NCBI GenBank assembly: GCA_963923035.1
Contig: CAWUKT010000005.1
Span: 93,459 to 157,458 of the forward strand
Length of the DNA: 64,000 nt
Origin: CAWUKT01 sp963923035
GTDB taxonomy: Bacteria; Bacteroidota; Bacteroidia; J057; JADKCL01
Direction: 5' to 3'
Shown piece by piece: positions 9,100 through 18,492 of the stretch (its first letter is position 1; each line of letters starts with the position of its first letter). The position numbers and the translations under genes were made by a program. Below the pieces are notes generated by a model. The model was not told where the DNA came from, did not search any database, and saw only the letters and a list, made by a program, of their open reading frames with translations.

Positions 9100-10428
9100 T
9101 TACAGACTGGGAATGGCCCGCGGAATCGCCATACGAATGAAATTCTCCAGCTTTTCAAAGTTCTGGGCCGCGATCTGATCCCGCAACGCCAACGTCTGCT
9201 GGCAAAGCGCGGCATACTCAGCTGGCCCCATTTGCTCGGCCTGCGCAATGCCAGAGGCCAAATCGCCATCCGTATAGGTCGGCATGAACTCCACGCCGTA
9301 GAGTTCGGCCAATTCCTGGTCCAGCACCATCGGCACCCCCAGCCCAATGCTGAAGGCAATCGCCCCCGCCAGCTTCGTGAAATAGGTCCCTCCATCCCGC
9401 CGACGATCGATCAGCGGCAGGATAAAGCGGCATTGATTGAGGTGCTTGAAAAACTCCCGGTAGCCCAGGTAACCCGTGAATTCAATCTTGTCTTCCAGCC
9501 CGTGGGCCATGATTTCCTGTTTCAACCGGTTCTCATGCCGGTTCTTCCCAATCGTATGCAACAGTCGGTTTCCACCCACGATGATGACCTTGTCGTCCTT
9601 GAATTGCTTGATGGTCTCCGCGGCATCGGTCAGGGAAACATAGTCCTTGCGGCCGTAGTCGATCTCCCCGGTGATGCAATAGTTCTGGCGCTGTTCCACC
9701 GGGGGTAAATCGCCGAAATAGGTCGGGAACAGGAAGTCCACGCTCGGGAAGAGTCCATTCATCAGGACCTTGCTGTGGCCCGTACAGACATACGCCGCCC
9801 GCTGAGGTGGTTTCAGGTAATCGTACAACTCGAGGGGCGCAGGAAGGAAATCTGCCCACAGATCTCCTTCTCTGGCCTTCCAGCGGTCACCTGCCCGCTG
9901 AAATTGGATCAGATTGCCCTCGATGGGCACCTGAAACAGGTCGCCCTCCAAAGACCAGTGGTCATCGGAAATCGGCCCCTGGTCCGGGATATAGGTGCCA
10001 TCCCGCAGGAGATGGAAACGGTATTTTTTCTCGGGCGAGGTGACGTAGAGTTCGTGGACCGGGAACCGGCTGACCCAGAACATGGGCTCGTGGATATAGG
10101 AAATGGCCGGCACGTCCAGGGGAGCAAGGTCCTCGACCATCAGGGCCTGGATGCTGTCGTTCATGAAGCCCGACAGGGTGTTCACCACCAGCAAGTCACA
10201 TTCGCTGGTGTCGGGGGGCGCACCGGGCTCCCACAGGCGGTACGCAAAGCCGCCCTTGGGCACCCAAGGAGTGGCATCCCGGTCGATGACATCTTGCCGT
10301 GCATAGATGTACACGAAAAATCCTAGCCGGTTCAGCCAATTGATCCACTGGGGAAAGATTTCCTCGTGCCAGAGGTGGCTCTCCAACAGATAACAGGTGT
10401 GGGGATAGATTGCTTTGTCCTGACTCAC
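9100..10428 (-). CDS. GT-B-type glycosyltransferase
   Basis: Cytosolic protein of 442 residues with no membrane segment. The C-terminal half has a GT-B nucleotide-sugar layout: KVIIVGGNRLLHTIG (about 289-303), IEFTGYLGYREFFKHLNQCR (about 325-344), FILPLIDRRRDGGTYFTKLA (about 345-364), and GLGVPMVLDQELAELYGV. The N-terminal half (CYLLESHLWHEEIFPQWINW) fits an acceptor-binding domain. The family assignment is by layout only; donor and acceptor are unknown. It overlaps the upstream double-GT2 gene by 4 bases (ATGA type), so the two are coupled and probably act on the same glycan. Last gene of the minus-strand block 14037-9100. Confidence 0.7.
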   Translation of the reverse strand: MSQDKAIYPHTCYLLESHLWHEEIFPQWINWLNRLGFFVYIYARQDVIDRDATPWVPKGGFAYRLWEPGAPPDTSECDLLVVNTLSGFMNDSIQALMVEDLAPLDVPAISYIHEPMFWVSRFPVHELYVTSPEKKYRFHLLRDGTYIPDQGPISDDHWSLEGDLFQVPIEGNLIQFQRAGDRWKAREGDLWADFLPAPLELYDYLKPPQRAAYVCTGHSKVLMNGLFPSVDFLFPTYFGDLPPVEQRQNYCITGEIDYGRKDYVSLTDAAETIKQFKDDKVIIVGGNRLLHTIGKNRHENRLKQEIMAHGLEDKIEFTGYLGYREFFKHLNQCRFILPLIDRRRDGGTYFTKLAGAIAFSIGLGVPMVLDQELAELYGVEFMPTYTDGDLASGIAQAEQMGPAEYAALCQQTLALRDQIAAQNFEKLENFIRMAIPRAIPSL

Positions 10429-12272
10429 AGTACCAATTGTTTTTTTGTCATGATTCGAACGACTTCACCCTCGCCGTACCCCTCGGGATTGACCGCGGCC
10501 CGCCCCTCCTGAATGGAAGCCTTCATCAGCTCCTCGTTTTTCGAGGTATGGTACCACAGAATGGCGCCATTGATTTCTTCGATGTCGGTGATCTGCTCCA
10601 AACAAGCCTTCTGGACCGCCGAGAGGTAGGTGAGTTTTTCCTTGGGGATGACTTCAAATGCTTCCTCCTCCCCGTTTTTTTTCACCATGACGAGCTTTTC
10701 CCCGTCCATTCTCCATTTCCCATCTCCCGCTTTTCCATTGCCCAGATGCTCAAAACGACCATCCTTAAAGAAGAAGCACAGGGAATAGGAATCCGCCCCC
10801 GGGTAGGCCAGCTTGAACAGTTGGTGCAGCTTGAGGAAGGTCTTCCCGCCCTGCACGCGCTGGGCATTTCCGTGGAGAATATAGTGGAGGAAGGAGCGGT
10901 CGTCGATCAATGCCTTGTGGAGGCCCAAAGCATTCAGGCGGTGGCAAATGTCAAAATCCTCCCAACCGTAGCCATCCATGCGCTCGTCGTAGCCCCGCAC
11001 CCGGTGAAAGTCTTCCTTGCGCATGCCGATCCTGCCCACCGCATCTCTCCGATCGGGAAAGCGGTCGATGTCCAGCATCAGATAGGACGCCTCGTTGCGG
11101 TTGAAGTGGTCGTTGACGAAATCTGAGAAGTGCTTGCCAGTGAAATTGTCGGCGTCCAGGTTCACGATGATGTCGCCATCGGCCTGCTTGAACGCCATGT
11201 TCATGGCGTGGCTCTTGCTGAAAAAAGTCGGTTCGGTGGTCCGAAACAGTTTTACCAGCCCCGATTCGAGGTGCTGCGACATCTCCGAGACCACCCAGTC
11301 TTCCAAGCCATCGGAAGAATTGTAGTCCAGCACCAGGAATTCCTGGTGGGGATAGGCATCGTTGTCGGCCATATTCCGGGGCAAGGTTTCCTGAAGATGC
11401 CCCAGCCGGTTCATGGAAGTGATGCAATAGGAAATCTTGTGGAATACGTAGGGCTTGACCTGGATTTCTTGGGGTTCGGGGAAAAAGGTCTTCACGGTCC
11501 CCAGGCCGTAACCGTCGGGATTGAGGATGATGAGTCCGTTCTCACGGTTCTGGTTGGACATCATCGTATGCTCGAAGCAGGTACCCTCGGTGTCGACGGT
11601 ATCCCTCCCGATATGCTTGTTCTTGAGGAATTTCACGCGCTCCCCATCGTCATGGGGAATGCAATTGAGGAATTTAGGATCAATGGTCGCGAGTGCATTT
11701 CCCATGTCCCGCAGCCGCTCACACAGGTCCAGGTCCTCGTAGCCCCAAGATTCCATTTTTTCATCGTACCCCCCCGCCCGGTACACCAACTCTCGGTAGG
11801 TCGCAAAACGTCCCACCGAGCCTTCGTCCAGGGACGGGTCCATTTCCCCGTCGATGATCCGGCACCCTGTCAGCACCTTCTCTGGATTCAGTTCCTCGGC
11901 CAGGTAATGGGCAAAGCCCTTGCCCGTAAAGTTGTCGGCGTCCACATTGCAGACGATGCGACCGGTACTCAGCCGAAACGCCAGGTTGCGGGCGTGGCTG
12001 AAATGGAAATATTCGGTGCCTTCGAAGCGAAAATACTTGAGGTAGCCAGAAGCCAATTCTTCCTGAAAGTTGTCCATGACCCATGCCTGGAGGCCATCGG
12101 GAGAATCATAATCCAACAGGACGAAGTCGAGCCGGGGGTAGTCCTTGTTGTCCGCCATGTTTTTCTTCAGGGTCTGCTTCAAATGGTGAAGCCGGCCCAT
12201 ACAAGCGGTGAAGAAGGATATGGTGGGAAGATCCTCCAAGGGGGGATTGGGTTGATCTTGAGATTCTTTCAT
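10425..12272 (-). CDS. Double-domain GT2 glycosyltransferase
   Basis: 615 residues with two GT-A domains of family 2 in one chain. Domain 1 (about 15-230) opens with ISFFTACMGRLHHLKQTL and has the metal-binding NVDADNFTG. Domain 2 (about 288-490) opens with ISYCITSMNRLGHLQETL and has NLDADNFTG. Each ends in a galactosyltransferase-like helix with an acidic motif (YGYDEKMESWGYEDLDLC-like and GYDERMDGYGWEDFDIC). The two halves are clearly homologous, pointing to internal duplication. Two-domain GT2 enzymes often add two sugars or polymerise a repeat. About 120 C-terminal residues after domain 2 carry no recognisable motif. Coupled to the GT-B gene downstream. Confidence 0.82.
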   Translation of the reverse strand: MKESQDQPNPPLEDLPTISFFTACMGRLHHLKQTLKKNMADNKDYPRLDFVLLDYDSPDGLQAWVMDNFQEELASGYLKYFRFEGTEYFHFSHARNLAFRLSTGRIVCNVDADNFTGKGFAHYLAEELNPEKVLTGCRIIDGEMDPSLDEGSVGRFATYRELVYRAGGYDEKMESWGYEDLDLCERLRDMGNALATIDPKFLNCIPHDDGERVKFLKNKHIGRDTVDTEGTCFEHTMMSNQNRENGLIILNPDGYGLGTVKTFFPEPQEIQVKPYVFHKISYCITSMNRLGHLQETLPRNMADNDAYPHQEFLVLDYNSSDGLEDWVVSEMSQHLESGLVKLFRTTEPTFFSKSHAMNMAFKQADGDIIVNLDADNFTGKHFSDFVNDHFNRNEASYLMLDIDRFPDRRDAVGRIGMRKEDFHRVRGYDERMDGYGWEDFDICHRLNALGLHKALIDDRSFLHYILHGNAQRVQGGKTFLKLHQLFKLAYPGADSYSLCFFFKDGRFEHLGNGKAGDGKWRMDGEKLVMVKKNGEEEAFEVIPKEKLTYLSAVQKACLEQITDIEEINGAILWYHTSKNEELMKASIQEGRAAVNPEGYGEGEVVRIMTKKQLVL

Positions 12273-12383
12273 TTCACTGAGTCAATTCATCGAGGAAGGC
12301 CCCATCTTGCTGGGGGCCGGGGGTGTTCATTGTATTGCCGTATGCTTATCCGACCGGGACGGATGTTATCGGTCCGGGAAATG

Positions 12384-13328
12384 TTATTGCTCCAGCCGAA
12401 ACAGGTGGTACCAGGTGGGCGTGACGCCATTGCGTTGAACGCCAGGTTCGAGAAACTTCGGGCGTTGGACGATGGGGACATAGCCCGCTGCCAGGATCGT
12501 CGGCATCAAATCGGGCTCGCTCTTGTCCAACTCCTTGGAATAGAGGATCTCTCCCTGCTCAAAAACGGGGTTCGGCACCGTCAGCAGGTACGGCACGCGG
12601 TGCTCCCGCAACAAGTCCAGCCAGTATTTGGCGGCCGCGGCGGTACATTCGGAAAAGCTGTGGATGTTGACAGCGAGGTCGATTTGCTCGGAAGCCAATT
12701 GCGCTTCGATTTCGTCCAGGCACCAGACCTGGGCCTTCGACTCCCGGAAGCGGAGGTAGTACTCCGAAATGAAGGTGGATTCCGGCACGGCATCCACGCA
12801 ATAGTAGCCCTTCAAGTTCGGCAGGGCTTCCATCATTCGGTGGGCCAAGCGACCGTAACCAGCACCGATGTCCAGAATGTTCCAGCTTTGCTGGGAAAGG
12901 TTCAGGGTTTCGTCCAGAAACAAAATCTCCCCTACCGAATCCAACAGGTCCCGGGACAACAGCTTATTCTCCTGAAACGGATAGGTGAATATGCCGAAAT
13001 GGTCATCTTCCTCCAGCGTTTCCAGAAGATTCAGCTTGTCAATGGATTGGTAGTAATAGGCCGCCAACAGATAATTGGTTTCCAGGTTATTGTCCCGTTT
13101 CTGCCACACAAAAGCATTGTCTCCCCGGAAATAGGCCATCTCCAGCTGCTCCGCGGTATGCCCTTCGTCCCAAATGGACGGCCGCAGGGCTTCAATGTCA
13201 AGAGCCGCGTACCTCCGTTTGAGTTCCAGCAGGCGCTCATTGTCCTTCTGCAGGTACGCCAATGCCTCCGCCGGTATTTCCGAGGGCGCGCTCAGGGCTT
13301 CGGGAATGACATAATGTTCTGGGTTCAT
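12384..13328 (-). CDS. Putative sugar O-methyltransferase (SAM-dependent, class I)
   Basis: 314 residues. A class I methyltransferase core starts near residue 168 with ILDIGAGYGRLAHRMM (SAM motif I), followed by YYCVDAVPES and INLA-like strands (IDLAVNIHSFSECT, about 226-239). The roughly 165-residue N-terminal region and the late YLLTVPNPVFE are like bacterial proteins annotated as putative sugar O-methyltransferases in polysaccharide clusters. Position between glycosyltransferase genes supports methylation of a surface glycan. The target hydroxyl is unknown. A gap of 111 bases separates it from the double-GT2 gene; no clear promoter is seen there. Confidence 0.72.
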   Translation of the reverse strand: MNPEHYVIPEALSAPSEIPAEALAYLQKDNERLLELKRRYAALDIEALRPSIWDEGHTAEQLEMAYFRGDNAFVWQKRDNNLETNYLLAAYYYQSIDKLNLLETLEEDDHFGIFTYPFQENKLLSRDLLDSVGEILFLDETLNLSQQSWNILDIGAGYGRLAHRMMEALPNLKGYYCVDAVPESTFISEYYLRFRESKAQVWCLDEIEAQLASEQIDLAVNIHSFSECTAAAAKYWLDLLREHRVPYLLTVPNPVFEQGEILYSKELDKSEPDLMPTILAAGYVPIVQRPKFLEPGVQRNGVTPTWYHLFRLEQ

Positions 13329-13359
13329 AGAGATTCTTTCTTCCTGGTTTTAGGGTGGT

Positions 13360-14037
13360 CTAATGGGAAACCGTTTTCTTTTGGATGGCGACAATGGAGG
13401 GGACAAACCGAACTTCTGCAAATGGAGAATCGTGCGTCCAGTCCTGATCGTACCAATCCCGGGTCCGGTCATGGGCACCCACTTCATCCACCAATGATTT
13501 GACGAAACCGACCATTCCCGCCATGTGATTGATATCGCTGCAGTATTTTTTTCCGTCGGGCCAATTCTGCCAGTACCCGGTTCCCCAGTCTTCAATGAAG
13601 TACCAGCCGCCGGGTTTGAGATGGTGGTGGAACAAGTGCCAAAAGCCAGCCCGGGTAGGTTCGGCCACGTGGGACGCATCGTCAATGATGAAATCCAGGC
13701 CCTCAGACACTACTCCCGCGGCCCGATCGAGCAACTCAAGGTCGTCTTGCCGGCCTTCGAACAGGTGAATCCGCTTCTTGTCCGGAAACGACACCTGCAG
13801 TTCCAGGTCCAGTCCAATCACCTGCCCGGCGGGGAAGTAATCGTGCCACAACTCAATTGCTCCGCCTTTGAAGACACCCAATTCCATAATGGCGACATTC
13901 TCACCGGTAAAGGGGGAGAAAAAGGTGTCATAAAAGGACAAAAATCCGTTCGGCACCTTGTCCGTATTGTATTTGGACAAGTCGAGGGACTCACTCCGGG
14001 GGGTAAGTGGGAGAAATTGGGTAGAAGAAGGTGACAT
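13360..14037 (-). CDS. Class I SAM methyltransferase, MycF/macrocin-methyltransferase-like
   Basis: An ATG at 14037 is used; an in-frame ATG at 14070 would add 11 residues and cannot be ruled out. About 225 residues. After LSKYNTDKVPNG comes the SAM-binding IMELGVFKGGAIELW (about residues 50-64). Then come GLDLEL, the acidic DFIIDDASHVAEPTRAGF (about 115-132) and FIEDWGTGYW. The DDASH motif is typical of metal-dependent sugar O-methyltransferases of the macrocin/MycF type. First gene of the minus-strand glycan block, so methylation of a nucleotide sugar or a glycan terminus is the likely role. Confidence 0.72.
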   Translation of the reverse strand: MSPSSTQFLPLTPRSESLDLSKYNTDKVPNGFLSFYDTFFSPFTGENVAIMELGVFKGGAIELWHDYFPAGQVIGLDLELQVSFPDKKRIHLFEGRQDDLELLDRAAGVVSEGLDFIIDDASHVAEPTRAGFWHLFHHHLKPGGWYFIEDWGTGYWQNWPDGKKYCSDINHMAGMVGFVKSLVDEVGAHDRTRDWYDQDWTHDSPFAEVRFVPSIVAIQKKTVSH

Positions 14038-14247
14038 CACAAATCTTGAGATAGATGTCAATATACACATTTTTACGCAGTTTGGGCGGGGTGAAAATGA
14101 ATAAAAAAGGGCTCTTAAATGGATTGTCCTCCACCTGACGGTGCTTTTTCATCGAATGAATTTTTTGATTTATTAACCGGTTTGAACGACCTTGAATTTA
14201 GTTCAAATCTGACACGAAATCGGAATTTTACCCCTACACCTCCCTCC

Positions 14248-15393
14248 ATGAAGATCCTTTTTGCTTCCCGCCGTCCTGCCTATCCCTTTTTTCTGGGCGG
14301 GGCAGAGAAGAGTTTCTTCGAACTGGCCACGGCGCTGGGACGGGCGGGGCACTCGGTTTGTATGCTGGGGGACTATTCGGGGCAAATCGGAAATGCAGAT
14401 CACTTTTTCCAAACTGCCCAGGTCAAGTACACGAAATGGTACGAAGAGGAAGTCGATTTTCTGGACCGAAAAGTGCCCAAATACCTCCGATTGGAGCTGG
14501 AAGGGCCGGGTGAAGTCTTGTTCTTCCACAATTTCCTCCCCGATTTCATGCCCATGGTGGAAGGCATCATGGAATCCTTCCAGCCCGAATTGATCTGCAC
14601 CCAACTCGAAGGGGCCGTGGAAATGCTGTTGGTGGCCAAAAATTGGAACTTGCCGGTCCTCCATTTTGTCCGCGACATTTACAACCCCATCAACTTCTTC
14701 GCCATTGGCTTGAAGGTACCCCTGATCGGCCGCTTGGTCTGTGTGGCGAACAGTGAATTTGTCCGTGACTATGTCCGGCAGCACTACGATACGGAAACCA
14801 CGACTGTTTATCCGTTGATTCCGCTACTGCCCCCTCCTCCCCGGGCCAATGCGGGGCCGCGCAAGCGGATATTGTTCGTCAATCCCATTCCTTCCAAGGG
14901 TGGAGATGTCGTCTTCCAGGTGGCCCAACTGATGCCGGAAATCGACTTTGAGTTGGTGCCGGGTTGGGCGCATGAATGTGGGGATGAATGGCAGGCGCTG
15001 CCCAATGTGCTCATCCAGAAATGGCCCGTGGGCGATATGGCCACCCTCTACGCCCGGGCGGACATCGTCCTTGTGGCCTCGCAGGACGCGGAAGCCTTCG
15101 GACGGGTGGGAATCGAAGCGCAAAATGCCGGCGTGCCGGTGATCGCTTCCAAGCATTCGGGTATCGAGGAATCGATGGGCAATTCTGCGGTTTTGGAGGA
15201 AGACTACTCCAATCCCCAGGCGTGGGTCGCGGCAATTCGAAGCGTGATGAAGAGTCCGGAAAAAGGGAAAGAGTTGGTGGAAAAGGGAAAACGGAATATT
15301 GAGCGGTTTTCGGAGGGAAAAATACTGGAGATGTTTGAGGCGGCGGTGGAAAAGGCAATGCAAATGGGGAATGATGGGGAGGAAAAGAAATGA
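14248..15393 (+). CDS. GT4-family glycosyltransferase
   Basis: The ATG at 14248 is chosen because MKILFASRRPAYPFFLGGAE is the canonical GT4 N-terminus; the upstream in-frame ATG at 14119 adds 43 residues of low-complexity sequence. 381 residues, GT-B fold. The donor domain has RILFVNPIPSKGGDVV (about 207-222). The catalytic-site block ADIVLVASQDAEAFGRVGIE (about 271-290) follows, including the E-x7-E type motif, then GVPVIASKHSGIEE. The family transfers nucleotide-activated sugars with retention; donor and acceptor are unknown. Divergent from the methyltransferase block, and its stop overlaps the deacetylase start by 4 bases. Confidence 0.85.
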   Translation: MKILFASRRPAYPFFLGGAEKSFFELATALGRAGHSVCMLGDYSGQIGNADHFFQTAQVKYTKWYEEEVDFLDRKVPKYLRLELEGPGEVLFFHNFLPDFMPMVEGIMESFQPELICTQLEGAVEMLLVAKNWNLPVLHFVRDIYNPINFFAIGLKVPLIGRLVCVANSEFVRDYVRQHYDTETTTVYPLIPLLPPPPRANAGPRKRILFVNPIPSKGGDVVFQVAQLMPEIDFELVPGWAHECGDEWQALPNVLIQKWPVGDMATLYARADIVLVASQDAEAFGRVGIEAQNAGVPVIASKHSGIEESMGNSAVLEEDYSNPQAWVAAIRSVMKSPEKGKELVEKGKRNIERFSEGKILEMFEAAVEKAMQMGNDGEEKK

Positions 15394-16112
15394 GCGCGAT
15401 CCTGATGTACCATTCCGTGAGCGACCATTTCGTGGCCCCGGGACTTCAGGTGCGCCCTGCGACCTTTCGAAAGCATTTCGAATGGGTGAGGGAAGCCGGG
15501 TACGAGATCGGGACGGTGGCAGAGGCCGTTGCCGCTCCGCGGCAAAAACGCCTCGCCGTCACCTTTGACGATGGCTTCGCCGACAACCTGCCGGCCTTTG
15601 AGTGGCTGCTCACGCAACACATCCAGGCGACGCTCTTCGTATGCCCGGATGTGCTGGGCACCACGGCCGCTTGGGCCACCCGGCCCGAGATCCGCACATT
15701 GCCGCTCATGGACGTGGAACAATTGCGCGCCAGCGCGCAAGCTGGCATCGAAGTTGGCAGCCACAGTTGGTCGCATACCTCCTTCAACCAGCTCTCAGCT
15801 GAAGAAGCCGAATCATTTCTGATTCAAGGCATTAAATGGTTTCAAGACAACTTGAACTTTAGACCTGATTTGCTGGCGTATCCCTACGGGCACTGCCCGT
15901 CCCATCTGCAAGCAGCCGTAGAAAAGCATTTCGATTTGGCGCTGGCGGTGGAGCCCCTGTCCGCGCTTCCTTTTCGGCTGGCGGTTCCCCGGATGCCCGC
16001 GCTGGAGGAACTGGACCGCGAAGCGTTCCTCCTGCAATTGCAGCGCTATGACCTCCAGCAATTTGCTGAGCCTCCCGGTCAGACGACCAATCCCGCCGAA
16101 AACTCCCGCTGA
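15390..16112 (+). CDS. Polysaccharide deacetylase (NodB/CE4 family)
   Basis: 240 residues. The NodB core shows motif 1 TFDDG (58-62, catalytic base and metal Asp) and motif 2 HSWSH (125-129, metal-binding histidines). It ends with FRLAVPRMPALEELDREAFL. No signal peptide is visible, so it could act in the cytosol on a lipid-linked intermediate or be exported in another way. It removes N- or O-acetyl groups from polysaccharide in known relatives. Translationally coupled to the GT4 gene (ATGA overlap), suggesting that both modify the same glycan. Its 3' end overlaps the convergent ATP-grasp-like gene by 34 bases. Confidence 0.85.
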   Translation: MSAILMYHSVSDHFVAPGLQVRPATFRKHFEWVREAGYEIGTVAEAVAAPRQKRLAVTFDDGFADNLPAFEWLLTQHIQATLFVCPDVLGTTAAWATRPEIRTLPLMDVEQLRASAQAGIEVGSHSWSHTSFNQLSAEEAESFLIQGIKWFQDNLNFRPDLLAYPYGHCPSHLQAAVEKHFDLALAVEPLSALPFRLAVPRMPALEELDREAFLLQLQRYDLQQFAEPPGQTTNPAENSR

Positions 16113-17398
16113 AAGGCCTGCGTGAGCAGTTCCACAATTTGGTCGCGCTGCTCCTGGAAATAGCCGCCGCCCGGACCGCCCGGGGTCGGGTTCAGGTCGA
16201 TGATGTAAATCCGGCCATCGCCTGCGTCCCGCAGGATGTCCAGATCGCCATATTCAAATCCGGATTGGGCGCTCATTTCGAAGATCAATTCCTGTTCTTC
16301 GGGGTTGAAAATTTCATCCGCCGTTTTGATCAGTGCGTAACCCGCGCTCCGGTTGAAGCGCTCTGAAACGGGGCGGCGTTTGACCACCACATAGGTGATC
16401 TCCCGGCCCGTGATCGCCACGCGGTACTCCTCGTATTCTTCGGGTTCCGTGGGCGTGATGACCAGCCGTTGGTAGGTGAATCCGTGCAGGGCCTCATCAA
16501 TGGGACATTCGATCAGGCTTTCCTTGCACTGCGCATTCAGATTGGCTTTCTGGACCACCAGCCCCATGTACTGCGTCGGATCGACTTCCAATCCGTAACC
16601 AAAGACGTCCTGGTGGACAGCTTCCACGTAGGTCTTGCTGATGTCCTCGCACCGGGCATTGACCAGGTGAATTTGATCCGCCAATTCTTCAATGACAATG
16701 TCATTCGGCGTAAACGTCTCACCAATCCATTTCATCCCAAAATCAAAGGGCAACGTGGGATCGTCGATGATGCCGTAACCCATTTTATTGCACATCATCC
16801 TGAATTTGCCGCCGGGAGAATTGGGGTAGCAGAGGTATACATAGTCCTTTTGGGCTTCGCTGGCATTCAGGTCTTCCTTCTTGTTCAGGCTTTCCTCGTA
16901 GTCCTTTTGCCACATGAACAAATCCCCTTTCCGATCCCCTTTGACTTTATCCTCCGGCCCCGCAAACCGCAACGCCAATTCGTGGCTCGCCCCTCCTCCT
17001 TCGATGAAAATGGCCCCGTTCTGGCTGATGCGGGGATACAGCTCTTGGAGGGCTTCTTCCATGGCCGCGGGATCGTCTGTGTGAAGATAGATGAGGGACA
17101 ACTCGTCGGGGACATTGAGGGGCGGACTGGTCTGGGAATAATGGCAATAGTAGCCGCGGGCATGGAGGACTTCCCGGGGCGGCACCATCGATCCCTTTTC
17201 TTGTCCGACCATGTCGGACACGTGCATGGGCTTGGAATAGCCTTGGCAAAGGTTCGCCAGCGCAAATATCCGGGAATCCGCAATGTCCTTTCCACTCGCG
17301 AACACAGCCCCGGGCGAGAACATCCCCGTCCCAGCCAATTTCATAAAATCGAGGTGGTCCAATGCCGGATTGGAAAGGTGAACAGACTTGCGTCCCAT
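16079..17398 (-). CDS. ATP-grasp-like protein
   Basis: 439 residues. The C-terminal third has an ATP-grasp look: YEEYRVAITGREITYVVVKR (about 317-336), then FEYGDLDILRDAGDGRIYII (about 387-406), and DLNPTPGGPGGG. The late Asp-x-Asn supplies the magnesium ligands of the fold. The N-terminal half (about 1-180) is not recognised. ATP-grasp enzymes ligate a carboxylate to an amine or thiol through an acyl phosphate; the substrates here are unknown. No signal peptide. It lies at the end of the first glycan region, convergent with the deacetylase. The upstream 223 bases to the next lipoprotein gene hold no other supported gene. Confidence 0.55.
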   Translation of the reverse strand: MGRKSVHLSNPALDHLDFMKLAGTGMFSPGAVFASGKDIADSRIFALANLCQGYSKPMHVSDMVGQEKGSMVPPREVLHARGYYCHYSQTSPPLNVPDELSLIYLHTDDPAAMEEALQELYPRISQNGAIFIEGGGASHELALRFAGPEDKVKGDRKGDLFMWQKDYEESLNKKEDLNASEAQKDYVYLCYPNSPGGKFRMMCNKMGYGIIDDPTLPFDFGMKWIGETFTPNDIVIEELADQIHLVNARCEDISKTYVEAVHQDVFGYGLEVDPTQYMGLVVQKANLNAQCKESLIECPIDEALHGFTYQRLVITPTEPEEYEEYRVAITGREITYVVVKRRPVSERFNRSAGYALIKTADEIFNPEEQELIFEMSAQSGFEYGDLDILRDAGDGRIYIIDLNPTPGGPGGGYFQEQRDQIVELLTQAFQREFSAGLVV

Positions 17399-17621
17399 AT
17401 TGACTTGACTTTTGATTCTAAATGGTAAAAACTATTGCGCCACACACAACCTGAATGATTTGCATTGATAAACATTTTTTTGCTCTTTACCTACTTCATA
17501 AGGGCTTTTTAGAATCTCGATTTTCATTTCTTCCCAAACGGCATTCGGCATGGACCAGGCCAAAATTGGGTTATTGTCCCCTCGGGGTTCTTCTTTTATT
17601 TCATCTATTAATCCTTCCAAC

Positions 17622-18473
17622 ATGAAACACCGTGCATTTTCATTGACCGCTTTGAGTTGTTTGATCCTGATCTTCCTGGGTGCATGTGGTCCCTCCTCTC
17701 CGGATCAAACAGAATCCACGCCTCCAGAATCCCCCGAAATGACGGTGGGTGAACCCGAAGATCTGGTCGTCTCCACACCGCCGCCCTTTGGTGCGCTGTT
17801 CACGGGCGCGCCCGCACCCGGCGAATATGGCTCGGGAGGCTGCCTCAGCAACGAGACCAATTGTACCGGCACGACGACTGCCGAATTCGATTCGAATTGG
17901 CAGAGCTATTTCGTCTACGACGATACCAGCATGACCATCACGGCCAACGACAGCTGCCGGACCGTCAGCTGTAGACCTGATTCTGCCTGTGTATTCACCC
18001 TGGGCGACAATGGCATCACGGAAATCAGCTTTGATTTTGCAATCTCCGGGCCGTGTCATTCGGAAGAATTCGGGACCGACTGGATGGCCTTCTGGATGTT
18101 CAGTGACCCGTGGAAGGGCTCGGCCGAAGTCGATTTCCTCGAAGCGTGCAGTGGCCCCATCCCCGGAGGACTCAATTCGAATTTTGATGGGCGGGGCGAT
18201 CAGGTCGGCATCTACGAACAATCGGACCCCGATTGGCATGGCACGATCACCGCGACCTTCTCGGGTTCGGGAAGCGATGTCTTTGCTCAGGTGACCAACT
18301 CGGTCAACAACGAAACCGCATCCTCGACCCTGTCCCGCGATAGTGGATATTATTTCGTGCTGGACACCTCGCCGACCAATGCTGACGGCTGCACCTTTAC
18401 CATCTCCAACCTGAGCATGAAGGGTAGCGTCGGAGAATCGGGCAAAGGATGCGCAGGACTGGTTCAAAATTGA
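17622..18473 (+). CDS. Secreted lipoprotein of unknown function
   Basis: The ATG at 17622 starts a lipoprotein signal (MKHRAFSLTALSCLILIFLG, lipobox LGAC, Cys22). A longer frame from 17550 would bury this signal. 283 residues. A Pro/Glu/Ser/Thr-rich linker follows the anchor. The rest is a Cys-rich, Gly/Asp/Ser-rich domain likely to be a beta-sandwich (ISFDFAISGPCHSEEFGTDW and YYFVLDTSPTNADGCTFTIS), reminiscent of carbohydrate-binding or lectin-like jelly rolls. I do not recognise the family. A strong hairpin terminator follows. Confidence 0.75.
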   Translation: MKHRAFSLTALSCLILIFLGACGPSSPDQTESTPPESPEMTVGEPEDLVVSTPPPFGALFTGAPAPGEYGSGGCLSNETNCTGTTTAEFDSNWQSYFVYDDTSMTITANDSCRTVSCRPDSACVFTLGDNGITEISFDFAISGPCHSEEFGTDWMAFWMFSDPWKGSAEVDFLEACSGPIPGGLNSNFDGRGDQVGIYEQSDPDWHGTITATFSGSGSDVFAQVTNSVNNETASSTLSRDSGYYFVLDTSPTNADGCTFTISNLSMKGSVGESGKGCAGLVQN

Positions 18474-18492
18474 TTTTGGCCAGCATATTTCT

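Noticed and set aside
11130..13502. 790-codon + strand frame across two minus-strand glycan genes
   Set aside because: It spans two genuine genes and the gap between them; composition is unnatural (Gln, His, Val, Gly) and no domain is seen.
17432..17623. 63-codon minus-strand frame in the gap before the lipoprotein gene
   Set aside because: Short, no Bacteroidota promoter, no domain; overlaps the lipoprotein start by two bases. Could be real but unsupported.
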